In this document: positions 23,254-36,000 of the stretch, one piece after another | Layout: each line of letters starts with the position of its first letter | How positions within the stretch are numbered: position 1 is the stretch's first letter | From: Symbiodinium natans | Lineage: Eukaryota > Sar > Dinophyceae > Suessiales > Symbiodiniaceae | NCBI GenBank assembly: GCA_905221605.1 | Contig: CAJNDS010000136.1 | Span: 697,001 to 761,000 of the forward strand | Length of the DNA stretch: 64,000 nucleotides | Direction: 5' to 3' | Notes under the pieces: model-generated | What the model was told of the DNA's origin: nothing | The model's database searches: none | What the model saw: only the letters and a program-made list of their open reading frames with translations | Made by a program: the position numbers and the translations under genes

Positions 23254-26200
23254 CCTTCCTCAGAAGGGGAATATAGGTACTGTTATTCTTCTATTGTTTG
23301 GAGGGTTGTTAAGCAAATGGTGGGGGGGGGAAGGGGCGGTTCTTAAGCAAATAGTAGTGGTGGAACCCTGAGTTAAGGGGTTTAGGGTCCATCTTTAGAG
23401 TTGTAGGGTTTTAGGGTTGAACTACCAATTGTTTGACCCCCCAAAAATCAAGATATTCTTCCTCATAAGGGTAATATAGGCATTATGGTTTTATATTGTT
23501 TTGTGGGGGCGTTCTGAAGCAAATACTGTAGTAGTGAAGGAGCCCCGGATTAAGGGGTTTAGGTCCATAGTTAGGGTCTAAGGGTTTTAAGGTTTAGGGT
23601 TTAGGGTTATGCTTATAGGGATTCCAGTAGTAGTATCTATGGAGTATAATATGATCCCAATTATTAAGACTTCTGTTCGTCCCGGAGGTTGTGAGGCCTT
23701 GGACACATCTGGCCGCACGGCGCTGCACCATGTTCCTTGGGGACGAAATGAACCCTAAAAGGGTTTATGGTTCATATGGTTCATATACTTTAGTAGGAAT
23801 TTTAGTAGTGCAGGGTAGATGACCCCAATTTTTGGGGCTCATTTGGTCCCCAAGGTCCTCGTCGGGCCCGACCACGAGCGGACTTTGCTGCTGGCGCGGC
23901 TCCTCTGCCGGCAGAGGGCGGACCCCAATGCCTCTGATGAGAACCTGGGGCTCTCTTTACCCACAGTTTAGGGTTTAGGGTTTAGGGTTTATAGGGTTTA
24001 TAGGGTTTAGGATGCAGTGCGGCAGAGTCCGCGTAGCTCGCTCTCGAATGGCATGGTTTTCGTCCCAGGCAGGCAGTGCAGCAGTCCTAGCCGTAAAAAG
24101 GATTCAGGGTTTCGGGTGGGTAATACCTACTAATTAAGGGGCAGTTACTTTGAAGCTGTAGGCAAATAATAGAGTCCCAGGAATGGCATCAGCCCACTCC
24201 ACTTGGCGGCTCAGCGTGGGTCAAAGCACGTGATCCGGTCTTTGCTTTGCGCCCGGGCCGACAACCAGCAACGCACCATGGATGGAAGGTTCCTTGGGTT
24301 CCAAAGGAACCCTAAAATGTTTTGTTTTAGTTCCTACTACCTCAATAGGGACTATAGTAGTATAGGGAAATGATATGACCCCAAATTTTAGGGTTCCGAC
24401 TTGGTCCCCCAAGGTCCACCGTGGATTTTGCGCAGTTGAACCCGTCCCCAGTGGAGGCCTTTGAGGTGGTTGGATGGCCCGGAAACTTCCATCGCCTTGA
24501 GTCGAACTTTCAACTTTTTGGGTTTCCTTTTTTCCTAGGAATATTAAAGTTAAACCCTAAACCCCAAACCCGACACCCTAAACCCTAAACCCTAAACCCT
24601 AAGCCCTAAGCCCTAAACCCTAAACCCTAAACCCTAAACCTAGACCCCTAAATTGGAGAAGTAAGGAAAAGGCCCCGAGCTTCATCCACTGGAGCCCAAG
24701 ACGTCGAAGTCGAAGTCGCAGGCAGACAGCAAGCCGGTCACAGCAGACGTTGCCAAGGCGGACGCGGATCCTTCAGATGCGATTGCTGGCAGTGACCTAG
24801 TGGCAGAGTAGGTAACCGTTAACTTTTTTTGGGGTAGTATGATCCCCCTTATGATCCCAAAGGTTCACCTTTACTTCCCCCAGGTTACTGGACAACTGAG
24901 GTGAGGCGGCCGCCACCTCGCTGTTCTGGCCCCTGTTTGCTTCGGCGCTCTGGTTTTGCTTCCTCGCGCTCGTGTCCGTTTGGGTTATCCGGCTGGTGTG
25001 ATGGCCCGACCGAGCAGCCGCAACGAAAAGGAGGAGAGCATCGCTGCGCGCACAAGGAAAAACGAGTTGCGTCGCGCCATGGTTAGCTCCACCTGCGCGT
25101 TTTGAACAGAACTAAGACCCTAAAACGCGGTCGTAGTCTGACCCAAGTACATGGGATTGCTAGGCGCAGGGTTTAGGGCCAGGTTTAGGTTCCTTTGGAA
25201 CAGCACATAGTTCGATACACAAACAGAGTCTTTCTGCGTGTGATGGTAGGCAAGCACTTTGCCCTGAGATTGTGGCCAGCCGCTCGATCGCTGATCACCC
25301 GCCCGCCCCCGCCCCAGCCCCGCTCTCCTTGCCCTCCTCGCGCCCGCCGCCCCCTTTCGATTCGCCCCAAACTTAAACCCTCAACCTTGCCCTAGAATCC
25401 CAACCTAAAACTTGCCTCTTGGGGTCTTTATCATCATCATACAAGGAGGGGCCCCCGTACTACACTAACTGTAGTTAAGGGGTTTAAAACCAAATTTAGG
25501 ATCCTTATAACCCTATTTAGGGCCCTTATAACTATACCTATAACTAGGGGGGGCCCCTCCTTGTAAACCCTAAACCCTAAACCCTAAACCCTAAACCCTA
25601 AACCCTAAACCCTAAACCCTAAACCCTAAACCGTTCAGATGGACTTGCAGCGGCGGGTGGATGATTTGCTCTACCGGCTGGGGCTCGACGGTGCCAGCCT
25701 CAAGTGTGAGGGTTTTGGGGCTTATAGGGTAGGGTTTAGGGTTTGGGGTTTGGGGTTTGGGGTTTGGGGTTTGGGGTTTAGGGTTTAGGGTTTATTGTAT
25801 GACAGTACTTAGGTTTAAGGGCTTAGGGTTTACAGGGGCTGCATGGCCGGAGTTAGGACTAACTAGTGCAACACCCTTTGTCGGGCATGTGTGGCCCTAC
25901 TTACAACTACCCACGAATCTTCAATCAGGGCTTGTCCAGGTTTTCAATGGGCTTAGGTTTTTAAGATTTCGCTCGCTTGAACTCGAAGCAACAGTAACGC
26001 TTGCGGAATGAGCACAAGTCTGTGGTTATTGCCCTAAACCCTAAACCCTAAACCCTAAAGATAGTTAGGTCAAGGCAGCCTCAGCTGTGCTTTTGGTGCG
26101 TTCCAGGGTTACAAGACCAGGATTTCTCGCAGGCTTGGTGTTTCGCAGATGCTATACCAACCCCAGTACCAAAATAGGGGACCCCCAATATAGACCCCCA

Positions 26201-27007
26201 AATAGTAGGATTCCCTTAAGACATGGATCCCAGTAAGGTACTCCTAATCTCGGAAACCCCCATGTGTGAGCCCTTGTCGTGTTACTGAAAAATCTCAGAC
26301 ATGGCAGGCAAAAGAAACCTTCTGGGACTCGGTTGGTCGACTTTTGGGGGGGTTTGGAGCTTACTTTAAAAATTGCGTAAGAGCTCCAAACAAATACGAT
26401 AACGATAACAATCCCTATAACAAGGAAGGTGCTTTTTTTTTTTTTTTGGGGGGGGGGGTTCTAAAGCAAATAGTAGTTTGGGTTGTTGTTGGGAGCCGAT
26501 GCTGTGCTTGGCTTGAGGACCAGATGCCAACAGAAAGGCGGTCGAGCCTGCCACCCAGTCTTTGCGGTCTGCGGAGTGAATTTTGTTGGAGAATTCTATC
26601 TGTCTGTGTCTGTGTGTGTCTGTGTCGGTGTCTGGTCTCGGTCTCTGTCTCTGTCTCTCTGGCTCTCTGTCTGTCTCTCTGTCTCTCTGTCTTTCTGTCT
26701 CTGGCTCTCTGTCTGTCTGTCTCTCTGTCTCTCTGTTTGTTTGTCTCTCTGTCTCTCTGTCTCTCTGGCTCTCTGTCTCTCTGGCTCTCTGGCTCTCTGT
26801 CTCTCTGTCGCTCTGGCTCTCGGTCTCTCTGTCTCTTTGTCTGTCTGCCTGTCCCTCTGTCTGTCTGGCTCTCTGTCTCTCTGTCTCTCTGGCTCTCTGG
26901 CTCTCTGGCTCTCTGGCTCTGTCTCTCCATCTCTCTGGCTCTGTCTCTCTGTCTCTGGCTCTCTGTCTCTCCGTCTCTGTCTCTCTCACTCTCACTCTCT
27001 CACACAC

Positions 27008-27083
<76 letters not shown>

Positions 27084-30000
27084 CCCTCTAACTCTCGAAG
27101 CCCGAGGCCTTTAAGGCTGGACCCTAAGCCCTGACCAAACCCTCGCCCCTGAATGGAGCCAAGAGCTGGAGGGACCCAAAAAAAGTTCTCGCAAGCTCAG
27201 GTACAGTGGCGGTATGAAGCGCTGAGTCCCCAGACGAGGGTATCGGGTTGGAGGCTTTGGGGTTTGGGTTTAGGGTTTAGGGTGAAGGTTTCGGGATGAG
27301 GGTTGAGGCTTCGGGGGCATCATGGGGGTTCGGGATGTTGAAGGCATTTAAGGTTTGCCTCGTGTCGTCTGTGGATCTCTTTGTTTGCATGTCTGCGTGT
27401 GGCTTCGGAAGGCTCCAGTCTTATCCCCGCTGCTTAAAGCTATTGTGCTCCGGGTCCTCAAGCTTGGAGTTCTTCAATTTCAAGAACTTCCCCAACCCTC
27501 AACCCCAAACCCTAAACCCGAAGCCCAAACCCTAAAACTTAACCCTAAACCCTCAACCCTCAACCACCAGGCCCTAAACCCGAAGCCCTAAACCCTAAAC
27601 TCCCAGCTTTGGGCAAGTCTGAAGCTCAGGGTGGCCGATTTGTCTGATTTCCCCTTCTTTGGGCAACCCCGCGGGCATCTAACCCTAAACCCTGAACCCT
27701 AAACCCTAAACCCTAACCCTAAACCCTAAACCATAAACCCTATAAACCCTATAAACCCTAAAAACCCTAAAAACCCTAAACCATGGTGCCCAAACCAACA
27801 CCTCGCCGCACCTGCGGATCTCCCACAGAGGAAGCCGCGGCAGTAAACTTAGGCCCATGAAGCAGAGCCATTTCTTACAGGATACTTCAGAATATTATAT
27901 GTATATATATATATGTATGTATGCATGCATGTATGCATGCATGCATGTATGTATGTATGTATGTATGTATGTATGTATGTATGTATCTATGTATATTTTC
28001 TTGTTACACACACACGCATGCACATACAAATGTTGTACATAAATATCATAGATCATACAAAGATGATAAGCGGGCCTCGCTAAGGGAAGCTCAGTTTGGC
28101 CATCGCCTTGATCGGACGGTCACCGCTGTGCCTTGGCTGAGGGCGGACATGGGCTTCGGATACAGATGGGTTTAGGGTTTAGGATTTAGGGTTTAGGGTT
28201 TAGGGCTACAGGACGTCGGATACGGGGTTTGGCTTTAAAGGGTTAAGGGGTACCTTATTGGGGTCCGCATTATAAGGGAATCCTACTGTTTGCGGGGTCT
28301 ATTTTAGGCCTTTTGTTCTTAATCTTGCAATGAAGGTTTAGGTTTTCGGGTTGAGTATTCAGGGTTTACAGGTTCCCTTCATCACGGGGTACTGGGTGCC
28401 TTCTTCTTATCGTAGGGAGAAGAGTCGAACCCGAAATACTGTAAGCTTTTGGAGGAGGATGGGTGCGGAAAGTAAGAGCATGGTCGGGGGGGCATGCCGT
28501 ACGCAGTTCCGTCAAGGGTTGGGGGCCATGTAGAAACTTGCGAAGGCAGATCTGTGTTGTCGGTGCATAGGCTAACAAGCCAGGGAAGCAAGCCTAGGCA
28601 TCGGGTCGGTCCGAGATCGACCTGGGGGGTTCCTATCATGAGGGAGGGGTTTAGGGCCTGGGTTAAAATGGCTACAGCTCAAGCCATTTCCGCTACGAGC
28701 CCCTTAATTTGACCATAGCACCCGGAGACTCGATTTACCCACAGTTCAATGGGTTTCACCTAATTACCTACTGATTAAGGGGTAGTTGCTTCTGAACTGT
28801 AGGTAAATAGAGTCCCAGGAATAAATTCAGTGCAAGTCAAAGGCTACCACAATCGACGGAAGGCCGACATCATGCATTGCGTATGCACGCCTAAACCCTA
28901 AACCCTAAAAACCTAAACCCTAAACCCTAAACCGGCCTCGGGTAAAGGGATGAGTGCTTATAAGACCTGAGACTTGAAACCCTAAAGCAGGTATAACTCC
29001 GATAGCCTAAACCCTAAACCCTAAATGCCCTAAATGCCCTAAACGCCCTACGGCCTAAACGACCCAAACCCCAAACCCCAAACCCTAAACCCTCAACCCT
29101 CAACCCTAAACCCTGAACCCTAAACCCTAAACCTGACCCCACACCTCAGAAAGGCTCTTCTTGGACGAGCCCAGTGCCGCGGTGGACGCCGGTGCAAAGC
29201 GCCACCTGTGGAAGGCACTCGGCAAGATGCCCTAAACCCTAAACCCTAAACCCTAAACCCTAAACCCTAAACCCTAAACCCTAAACCCTAAACCCTAAAC
29301 CCTAATTAAACCCTAAACCATCCCTAAACCCTAAACCCTATTTAACCCTATTTAACCCTAAACCCCGAACCCTAAATCCTAAACCCCAATTAACCCTAAT
29401 TTAACCCCAAACCCCAAACCGCATAAACCCTGTCTATGATGTCTATGGCATTCACAAGCTACTGGGTTTTGAGAAGGGAGGGCTTCTCTTGTGTTGTAGT
29501 GGAGGTGCCGCCTCCCCCACTGTAGTCCTACTGTTGGTTAGTAGGGAATGAGGGAATGAGGTACCCTATATCCCCCTAAACCCTAAACCCTAAACCCTAA
29601 ACCCTAAACCCTAAACCCTCCAAAAAGACCCTTTAAAGGATTACTCCCTCAGTCCCTACTAGCCAACATGAAGTAGCTCCACCATGGCCGGGCCTTAGTC
29701 GTCAATCCGCTCGGAGACACCCATGCCGCCAATGAAAGTAGACCCTAAACCCTCAACCCTCAACCCTCAACCCTAAACCCTCAACCCTAAACCCTAAACC
29801 CTAAACCCCAGAGTAGCCTTTCTAGAAGTGCCATTTTGAAGGGTACCCCTAGACATTCCCTGGGGAAATGAGCCCGAAAGTTGGGGTCAGATAGCCCTGT
29901 ACTACTATGAGTCCTGTTAAGGTATTTGAACCACAAGCCTTTTTAGGGTTCATCTGGTTTCCAGGGGTTTAAAGGATCCTTCATGAAGGGAATCAAGGGT

Positions 30001-33000
30001 ATAAGAGTCAAGGTATATGAGCCCTTAAATCGGGATATCTGCCCTTTTACTACTATACTCCGATGAGAAAAATGCCTTAAACCCTAAACCCTAAACCCCT
30101 ATACTACTATAACCCTACGAAGGTGCATGGATCATGAACCCTGTTGAGGGTTCATTTGCTGCCCAAGGTTCATGTCAATCAGGGATATTGGCCCTACATC
30201 CCTAAACCCGAAACCCTGTATCCCGACATCCCTGTATCCCTAAACCCTGTACCCCTACATCCCCAGATGCTAAACCCTAAACCCCACATCCCTAAACCCT
30301 AAACCCTATCCCTAAACCCTAAACCCCATACCCCTAAACCCTATATCTCTAAACCCCAAACCCTAAACCCCACATCCCTAAACCCTATATCCCTAAACCC
30401 TAAAACCTATATCCCTAAACCCTAAACCCTATATCCCTAAACCCTGTTGGGGTCTCCGCTCCCCTGGAAGAGGTCATCCGGATGCGCGCGCGGGACCAGA
30501 CCGTAGTCTTGACGACCCACTCCATGGAGGAGGCTTCAGAGGGGTTTCGGGTTTAGGGTTTAGGGTTTAGGGTGTGGGGGCTAGGGGGTGTAGGGTTTAG
30601 GGTGTGGGGGCTAGGGGTGTAGGGTTTAGGGTTTAGGGGTAGGGGGGGGGGGGGGGGGGGGCTTCTTCATTTTTAGGTTGACGTAGAGTTCAGGGTTTGG
30701 TTTGGTTTTCAGGGTTCAGTGTTTCGGGTTCGGGGTGAGGTTAGGGAGCTTTTTCGGTTTTTAGGGTTTAGGGGTTTTTCGGGTTCAGGGTTCAGGAGTT
30801 TTTTGAGGGTTCAGGGTTTGGGGTTTTTGGAGGGTTCGGGGCTTAGGGTTCGAGGTTATAAGGTTCCTGGGGTTTAGGGTTTAGGGTTAGGGGTTTAGGA
30901 GGATGCTGAGGGGCTTTGGGACGTTGACTGGACGCCGCGTGGGTTGCCACGGAACTTGGCACGGGACTTGCTTTAAAGGTACTCCAGGAAAACTGTACTT
31001 AACAACCCAATCAGAGCCGGGTTTAGGGTTCAGGGATCAACATACCTTAAACCCCTTAAACCCTAAACCCTAAACCCTACCTTCCAACTTGATGTCCTTG
31101 GCACTTCAGGCCGAGGCGCTTTGCAATCGCATTGCCATCCAGGCCAGGGGGCTCAAGCAACATGGGCAAGTTTTTTTTTGTGCGCCTTCATGGCTATAGC
31201 AGTAGGCATAGCAGGAACAAGCATATCAAGGCGAGTAGAGCGAGTGTTGCTCAGCATAAGAACAGTGAGCCGTGGCCACAGTACACTTTCGCAGACGTTC
31301 GGATGACGTGTCTTGTTGAAACCCCCTCGAGTCTAAACAGACTTCATGGGGGCCCAAGCAAGAACCCCAAGCTTTGTGCCACGCAAGTGCACAGCTACCC
31401 TAAACCCTACACCCTAAACCCTAAACCCTAAACCGAAAACCCTCAGGTCCGTGGTCAGTTGCGGTGCCTGGGCACGCCCCTCCACATCAAGCCTGGGCCG
31501 AAGGGGATCCTTGATTGTGGGGAAGTCCATTTGTTTTAGGGTTTCGGGTTTAGGGTTCAGGGTTTAGGGTTTATGGTTTAGGGTTCAGTCAAGAGGGAGC
31601 AACAATCCTGAACTTTGTTAACGTTCATTCCCCTGGTTCTGGGCAAGTTCCTTTTGTTAAAGCTCATGGTGCATGAGGGGGCAAGAACCTGAACTTGAAA
31701 CACCTGGGAGTTTCTTTACCTACAGGTTAATGGGTTATTCCTACTTATTATATAAGGGGTCGTTACTACAAAACTGTAGGTAAATAGAGTCCCAGGTAAA
31801 CCCTAAAACCTGACAGCCGGAAACTTTGTACACTTCCGAGCTTTAGCTCCTTAACCCTAAACCCCAAACCCTAAACCCTAAACCCCAAACTCCAAACCCC
31901 AAACCCTAAACCCTACACCCTAGACCCTAAACCCTGAACCCTAAACCCTACACCCTAAACCCTAAACCCTAAACCACAAGCTAGAGCTCCGGATCTGCAG
32001 CCGGCCTAAACTAGGGTTTAGGGGCATCTCGCCCTATACGATACTCTGATTCCATGAATTGGATCTCCTAAACCCTAAACCCTAAACCCTAAACCCGGGG
32101 TTCATCCGGTCTCCCAGGAACCCGTCTGATAGTTCTTGTTGTTTTTGGTTTTTTGGGGTTTGGGGTTTAGGGTTTAGGGCTTTGCGCTTCTTGACATGGT
32201 CATCGGAGGAAGGTGTTGGCCTCAGGGCCCCCAGGAGGTAGCTTTGCTTTAGGTTTAGATCCTAAACCCCGAGAAACATGATGTTTAAGGGTTCCGGGAT
32301 TGTCGCGTGCGGCGAGGGCATGAGGACATTGGCAGCCCTAAACCCTAAACCCTAAGCCACAGGGAGAAGTATGGCTCCGGCTATCAGCTTGAGCTCTTCT
32401 GCGAAGTCCCCACCGATGCGGATTCGAGTCTGGGTCTCAGGGCTCACTCTCATAGCTGGGTGGTCCCTCTAGGTTTCAGGGGTGAAGGTAGTTGCAGGGC
32501 CCCTGAATATGGGCCCTGAATTGGGCCACCGTGATAGAACCCTGATAGACCCTATGAAAACCCTAGAAGATAAGGGACCATATTCAGGGACCATGCAACT
32601 ACCCCAAGACACAGACTTCATTGTGCAGTTCATGCTTGCAATATGTGGCTTGTTCAAGAAGATAGGTTTCCCTTTCGGTTCGGACTTAAACCAAGCAAGG
32701 GCTCTCCTCCCCTAGTTTGGAATACTTGATAGGACGTTCTAGGGCTTCAGCTTCCGGGCGTGTGAGCTTGGGGTTCTGGTTTCGGCCAGTTGATTGGCCG
32801 ACCCCGAAGCAAGCCTTAAGATGACCAACATCCCGAGATTTGATGGCAACACCAACCCTACGCACGAGCGCGCGCGCGCGCGCGGAAAAAAAGAGCTCGG
32901 GACACCGCCCCCACCCGAGGCCAGGAGTTCTGGGCTTCGAAGGCCAAGGAGCTCGGGGCTTCATGGGGGTTTAGGGTGTGGGGTTGAGGGTTTCGGGTCT

Positions 33001-36000
33001 AGGGTTGAGGGTTTAGGGTTTAGGGTTTAGGGGTCTGGGTTTCTAGGATTCTAGGGTCAACAGGCGCAGGTTTAGGTTGGCTACACAGTAGCCGCTTGAT
33101 TTGACAGTACCCTGCCAGGAGTCATTGGGTTTTCGGGTTTTCTCTGTACCTCTTGGCAGCCGAGTGGTACCCCTTTTTTGCCTGTTTGGGTTGTAGGTTC
33201 CCTTCTGAAGGGAACCAACCCCAAAAAGGGTACCCTCATGATAACATGGTTATGGGGTATGGGGCTACCAAGACTCTGCGAGCAATTCAACGTATCCCAA
33301 ACCCATATCCCGTGCAACCTATAAATGGAAAATACAAGGAAGGATTTTGCCATACCCCCCCCCCCCCCTAAATTTCGGTTAAGGGGGATGCCCAAGGGTA
33401 CGTTAAGCATTTCTTCGGAACCCGCCCCAAAAAGGGTACCCTTATTACAATATGGCTCCTGGGTTATCAAGACCCTCAAGAAAAATTACGACTCGTACCC
33501 CTAAGGTACCCCTAAAGTTCCTACTCCTAATATGGCCTTAAGGGATCTTTAACACGGCCCCCCAGGACCCAAGGGTACAACCTTAAGGGTCCAAGGTACA
33601 GTTTCTAGAGACGTTTAGGGTTTAGGGTTTAGGGTTTAGGGTTTAGGGTTTAGGGTTTAGGGTTTAGGGGCCAGCATGCTTGAGTACCTTCACCCCTTTC
33701 CTTCAGTGTGGAGAGTCCTCTCCGAAGTGAGGTTTTTGGGACCTCCTTCTTCGGGAGTTTTGGGGGGATGGTTTAGGGTCTAGGGTTTTAGGGTTTAGGG
33801 TTTAGGGTTTAGGGTTTAGGGTTTAGGGTTTAGGGTTCAGGGTTCAGGGTTTAGGGTTTAGGGGTTAGGGAGACTCCCCCAGCTTACTCGGAGCCCTCTC
33901 TGAGCATCAACCCCAGGAGCTCACGCGCTTCGTGGCCCGGGAGTTCACTCCGAAAGGTTCACTGCTCGAGCATCATGCCGGAAGGCGGGGGCGGGGGGGG
34001 GGGGGGTTTAGGGTTTAGGGTTTAGGGTTTAGGGTTTAGGGTTTAGGGTTTAGGGTTTAGGGGTTAGGGGTTAGGGTTTAGGGTTTAGGGTTTAGAACAG
34101 CTGCGTGCTTCACAACCCTGTGAGCCGTACATCAACTCTATGTGAACCCAACCCCCTAGGTCCTAAGCCTAAGCAGTGTACTCCACAACCAGCTCTAAAC
34201 AGTAGAGCTGCAGCCATTTTCTTGGCAGAAGTTGAGGGCAGCATCTAGGATACTTGAGGGCTCCACTTAGCATTTGCCACCGACCCAGAATCAAGCAATC
34301 TGACACCAGCCTTCTGCGAGGTTTCTTTTCCAGCTTCCACCCTTGGCCGAGGAGCTTTGCGCATTACCTCTGTGGCTTCTATAGGGCTTTTTTAAGATTT
34401 AAGAGAGTCATACAAGGAGGGGCCCCCCTAGTTATAAGCAGAGTTATAAGGGCCCGAAATTGGGTTATAAGGATCCTGAATTAAGTTCTAAGTCCCTTAA
34501 CTACAGTTAGTATAGTAAGGGGGCCCCTCCTTGGAAGGGCTGAGGGTTTAGGGTTCTAAGTCCCTTGACTACAGTTAGTGTAGTAAGGGGGCCCCTCCTT
34601 GTAGGAATACCTTTCAGAGGGTGTCAGGGGCCATCCTGGCTCCCTGACAGAAAGTCAAGGGCGCTGTTAGCTAAGAGACGTCAAGAGCGCTGTAGGGTTT
34701 ATGGTTTAGGGTTTATAGGGTTTAGGTAGGGTTTAGGGTTTAGGGTTTAGGGTTTAGGGTTTAGGGTGTAGGGTTTAGGGTTTAGGGTTTAGGGTTTAGG
34801 GTTTAGGGTTTAGGGTTTAGGGTTTAGGGTTTAGGGTTTAGGGTTTCCCAACAGCCTTGACTGCAGTGTTGGTGACGTCAGTATGGCTTGCTGAGCTTCT
34901 CCCCCAAAATGCGCTTGCGCTCGCAAAAGGCATGTGAGGCAAGGCAACCCAGAACAGGATCTCCCAACCACCCCAGGCTCTTCTTACCCCCCCCCCAACG
35001 AGTCACAGCGCCAGACGTCCCTCAGCTTGGGCAACATCTTTATCCAGGCACGTGGCGCGCCTTTTTGCTTTAACAGCAGCGTGGGAGTGCACGGGTCACA
35101 GTTTTGAAACAGCAATGGATGTTTTCCAAAAAGGGTACGCCTGTTACACGCTTAAATAGAATAGAATCCCCTTTTTGGGGACCCCCTTTTTTGGGGACCC
35201 CCAAAAAGGCTACCCCTATGTCGGAAACCCCCAACTGGGCCTTGAATTTGGGGTTTTTGGGGGGGGCTTTCGGGCCTTCAGATTTTGGGGTTGGAGGCAA
35301 TGTCCTTGGTACATTCAGGCTTGTGAACCTGTCTGATCAAGCCCCTGAGTTTAGCCTAAACCCCTTGAAATCGGACATTCCCCCTTATACTAGCAGTCCT
35401 TAATGGGGATTATCATAGGGGATACTCTAATCCCTACGAAGGGCTATAGGTATAAGGGGGAACATCCCAACCCATACCCCAACCCAGCTTTGCTGTCGGA
35501 TCCCCCAAGCGCCTCACGCCCTTCTGAACCCCAAACCCGTCCATCCCGACCCTCGATATGCCTTCAGCCCGCATCTAAGCCCACCCACCCACCCACCCAT
35601 CCCCGAAGCAACCCCCTGAAACCCTTAAGTTTTTGGTTTTACCCCGGAAGGTGCAGAAGAACATGTCAGACTTGGGGGTGTCTGACTACTCCATCACCCA
35701 ACCATCCCTGGAGCAGGCCCCCGGGGGTCAGGGGGTGGTGGGTGTGCGGTTTGGGTTTAGGGTTTAGGGTTTAGGGTTTAGGGTTTAGGGTTTAGGGTTT
35801 AGGGTTTAGGGTTTAGGGTTTAGGGTTTAGGGTTTAGGGTTTAGGGATCTGGTTACCTGCTAGACTTGGGTACCTTATGTCCCCCTTATACCCTCTACGG
35901 GATGATGTAGGGTACCTCATTCCCTCATTCCCTGACAAAGAACCTGTAAGGCTTGGGTTCAAGGGCTTAGGGCTTAGGGTTTAGGGTTTAGCGTGTAGGG

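Larger units (their letters stand above)
17963..25638 (+). other. 7.7-kb ABCA intron carrying a LINE and a nested ankyrin gene
   Basis: ABCA exon FFGRIKGVPEANL (17917 on) is followed in the protein by MDLQRRVDDLLYRLG (25639 on). Between them lie a family-2 element, a CCCTAAA array, the retrotransposon, the complete 3' part of the ankyrin gene and a second family-2 element. Open segments at 18140-18340 and 18451-18560 may be upstream ankyrin exons or chance. Confidence 0.6.

Noticed and set aside
26366-27134. Six overlapping long ORFs of Ser/Leu or Arg/Glu repeats
   Set aside because: They are produced by the GTCTCT/CT microsatellite on both strands; composition is purely repeat-driven.
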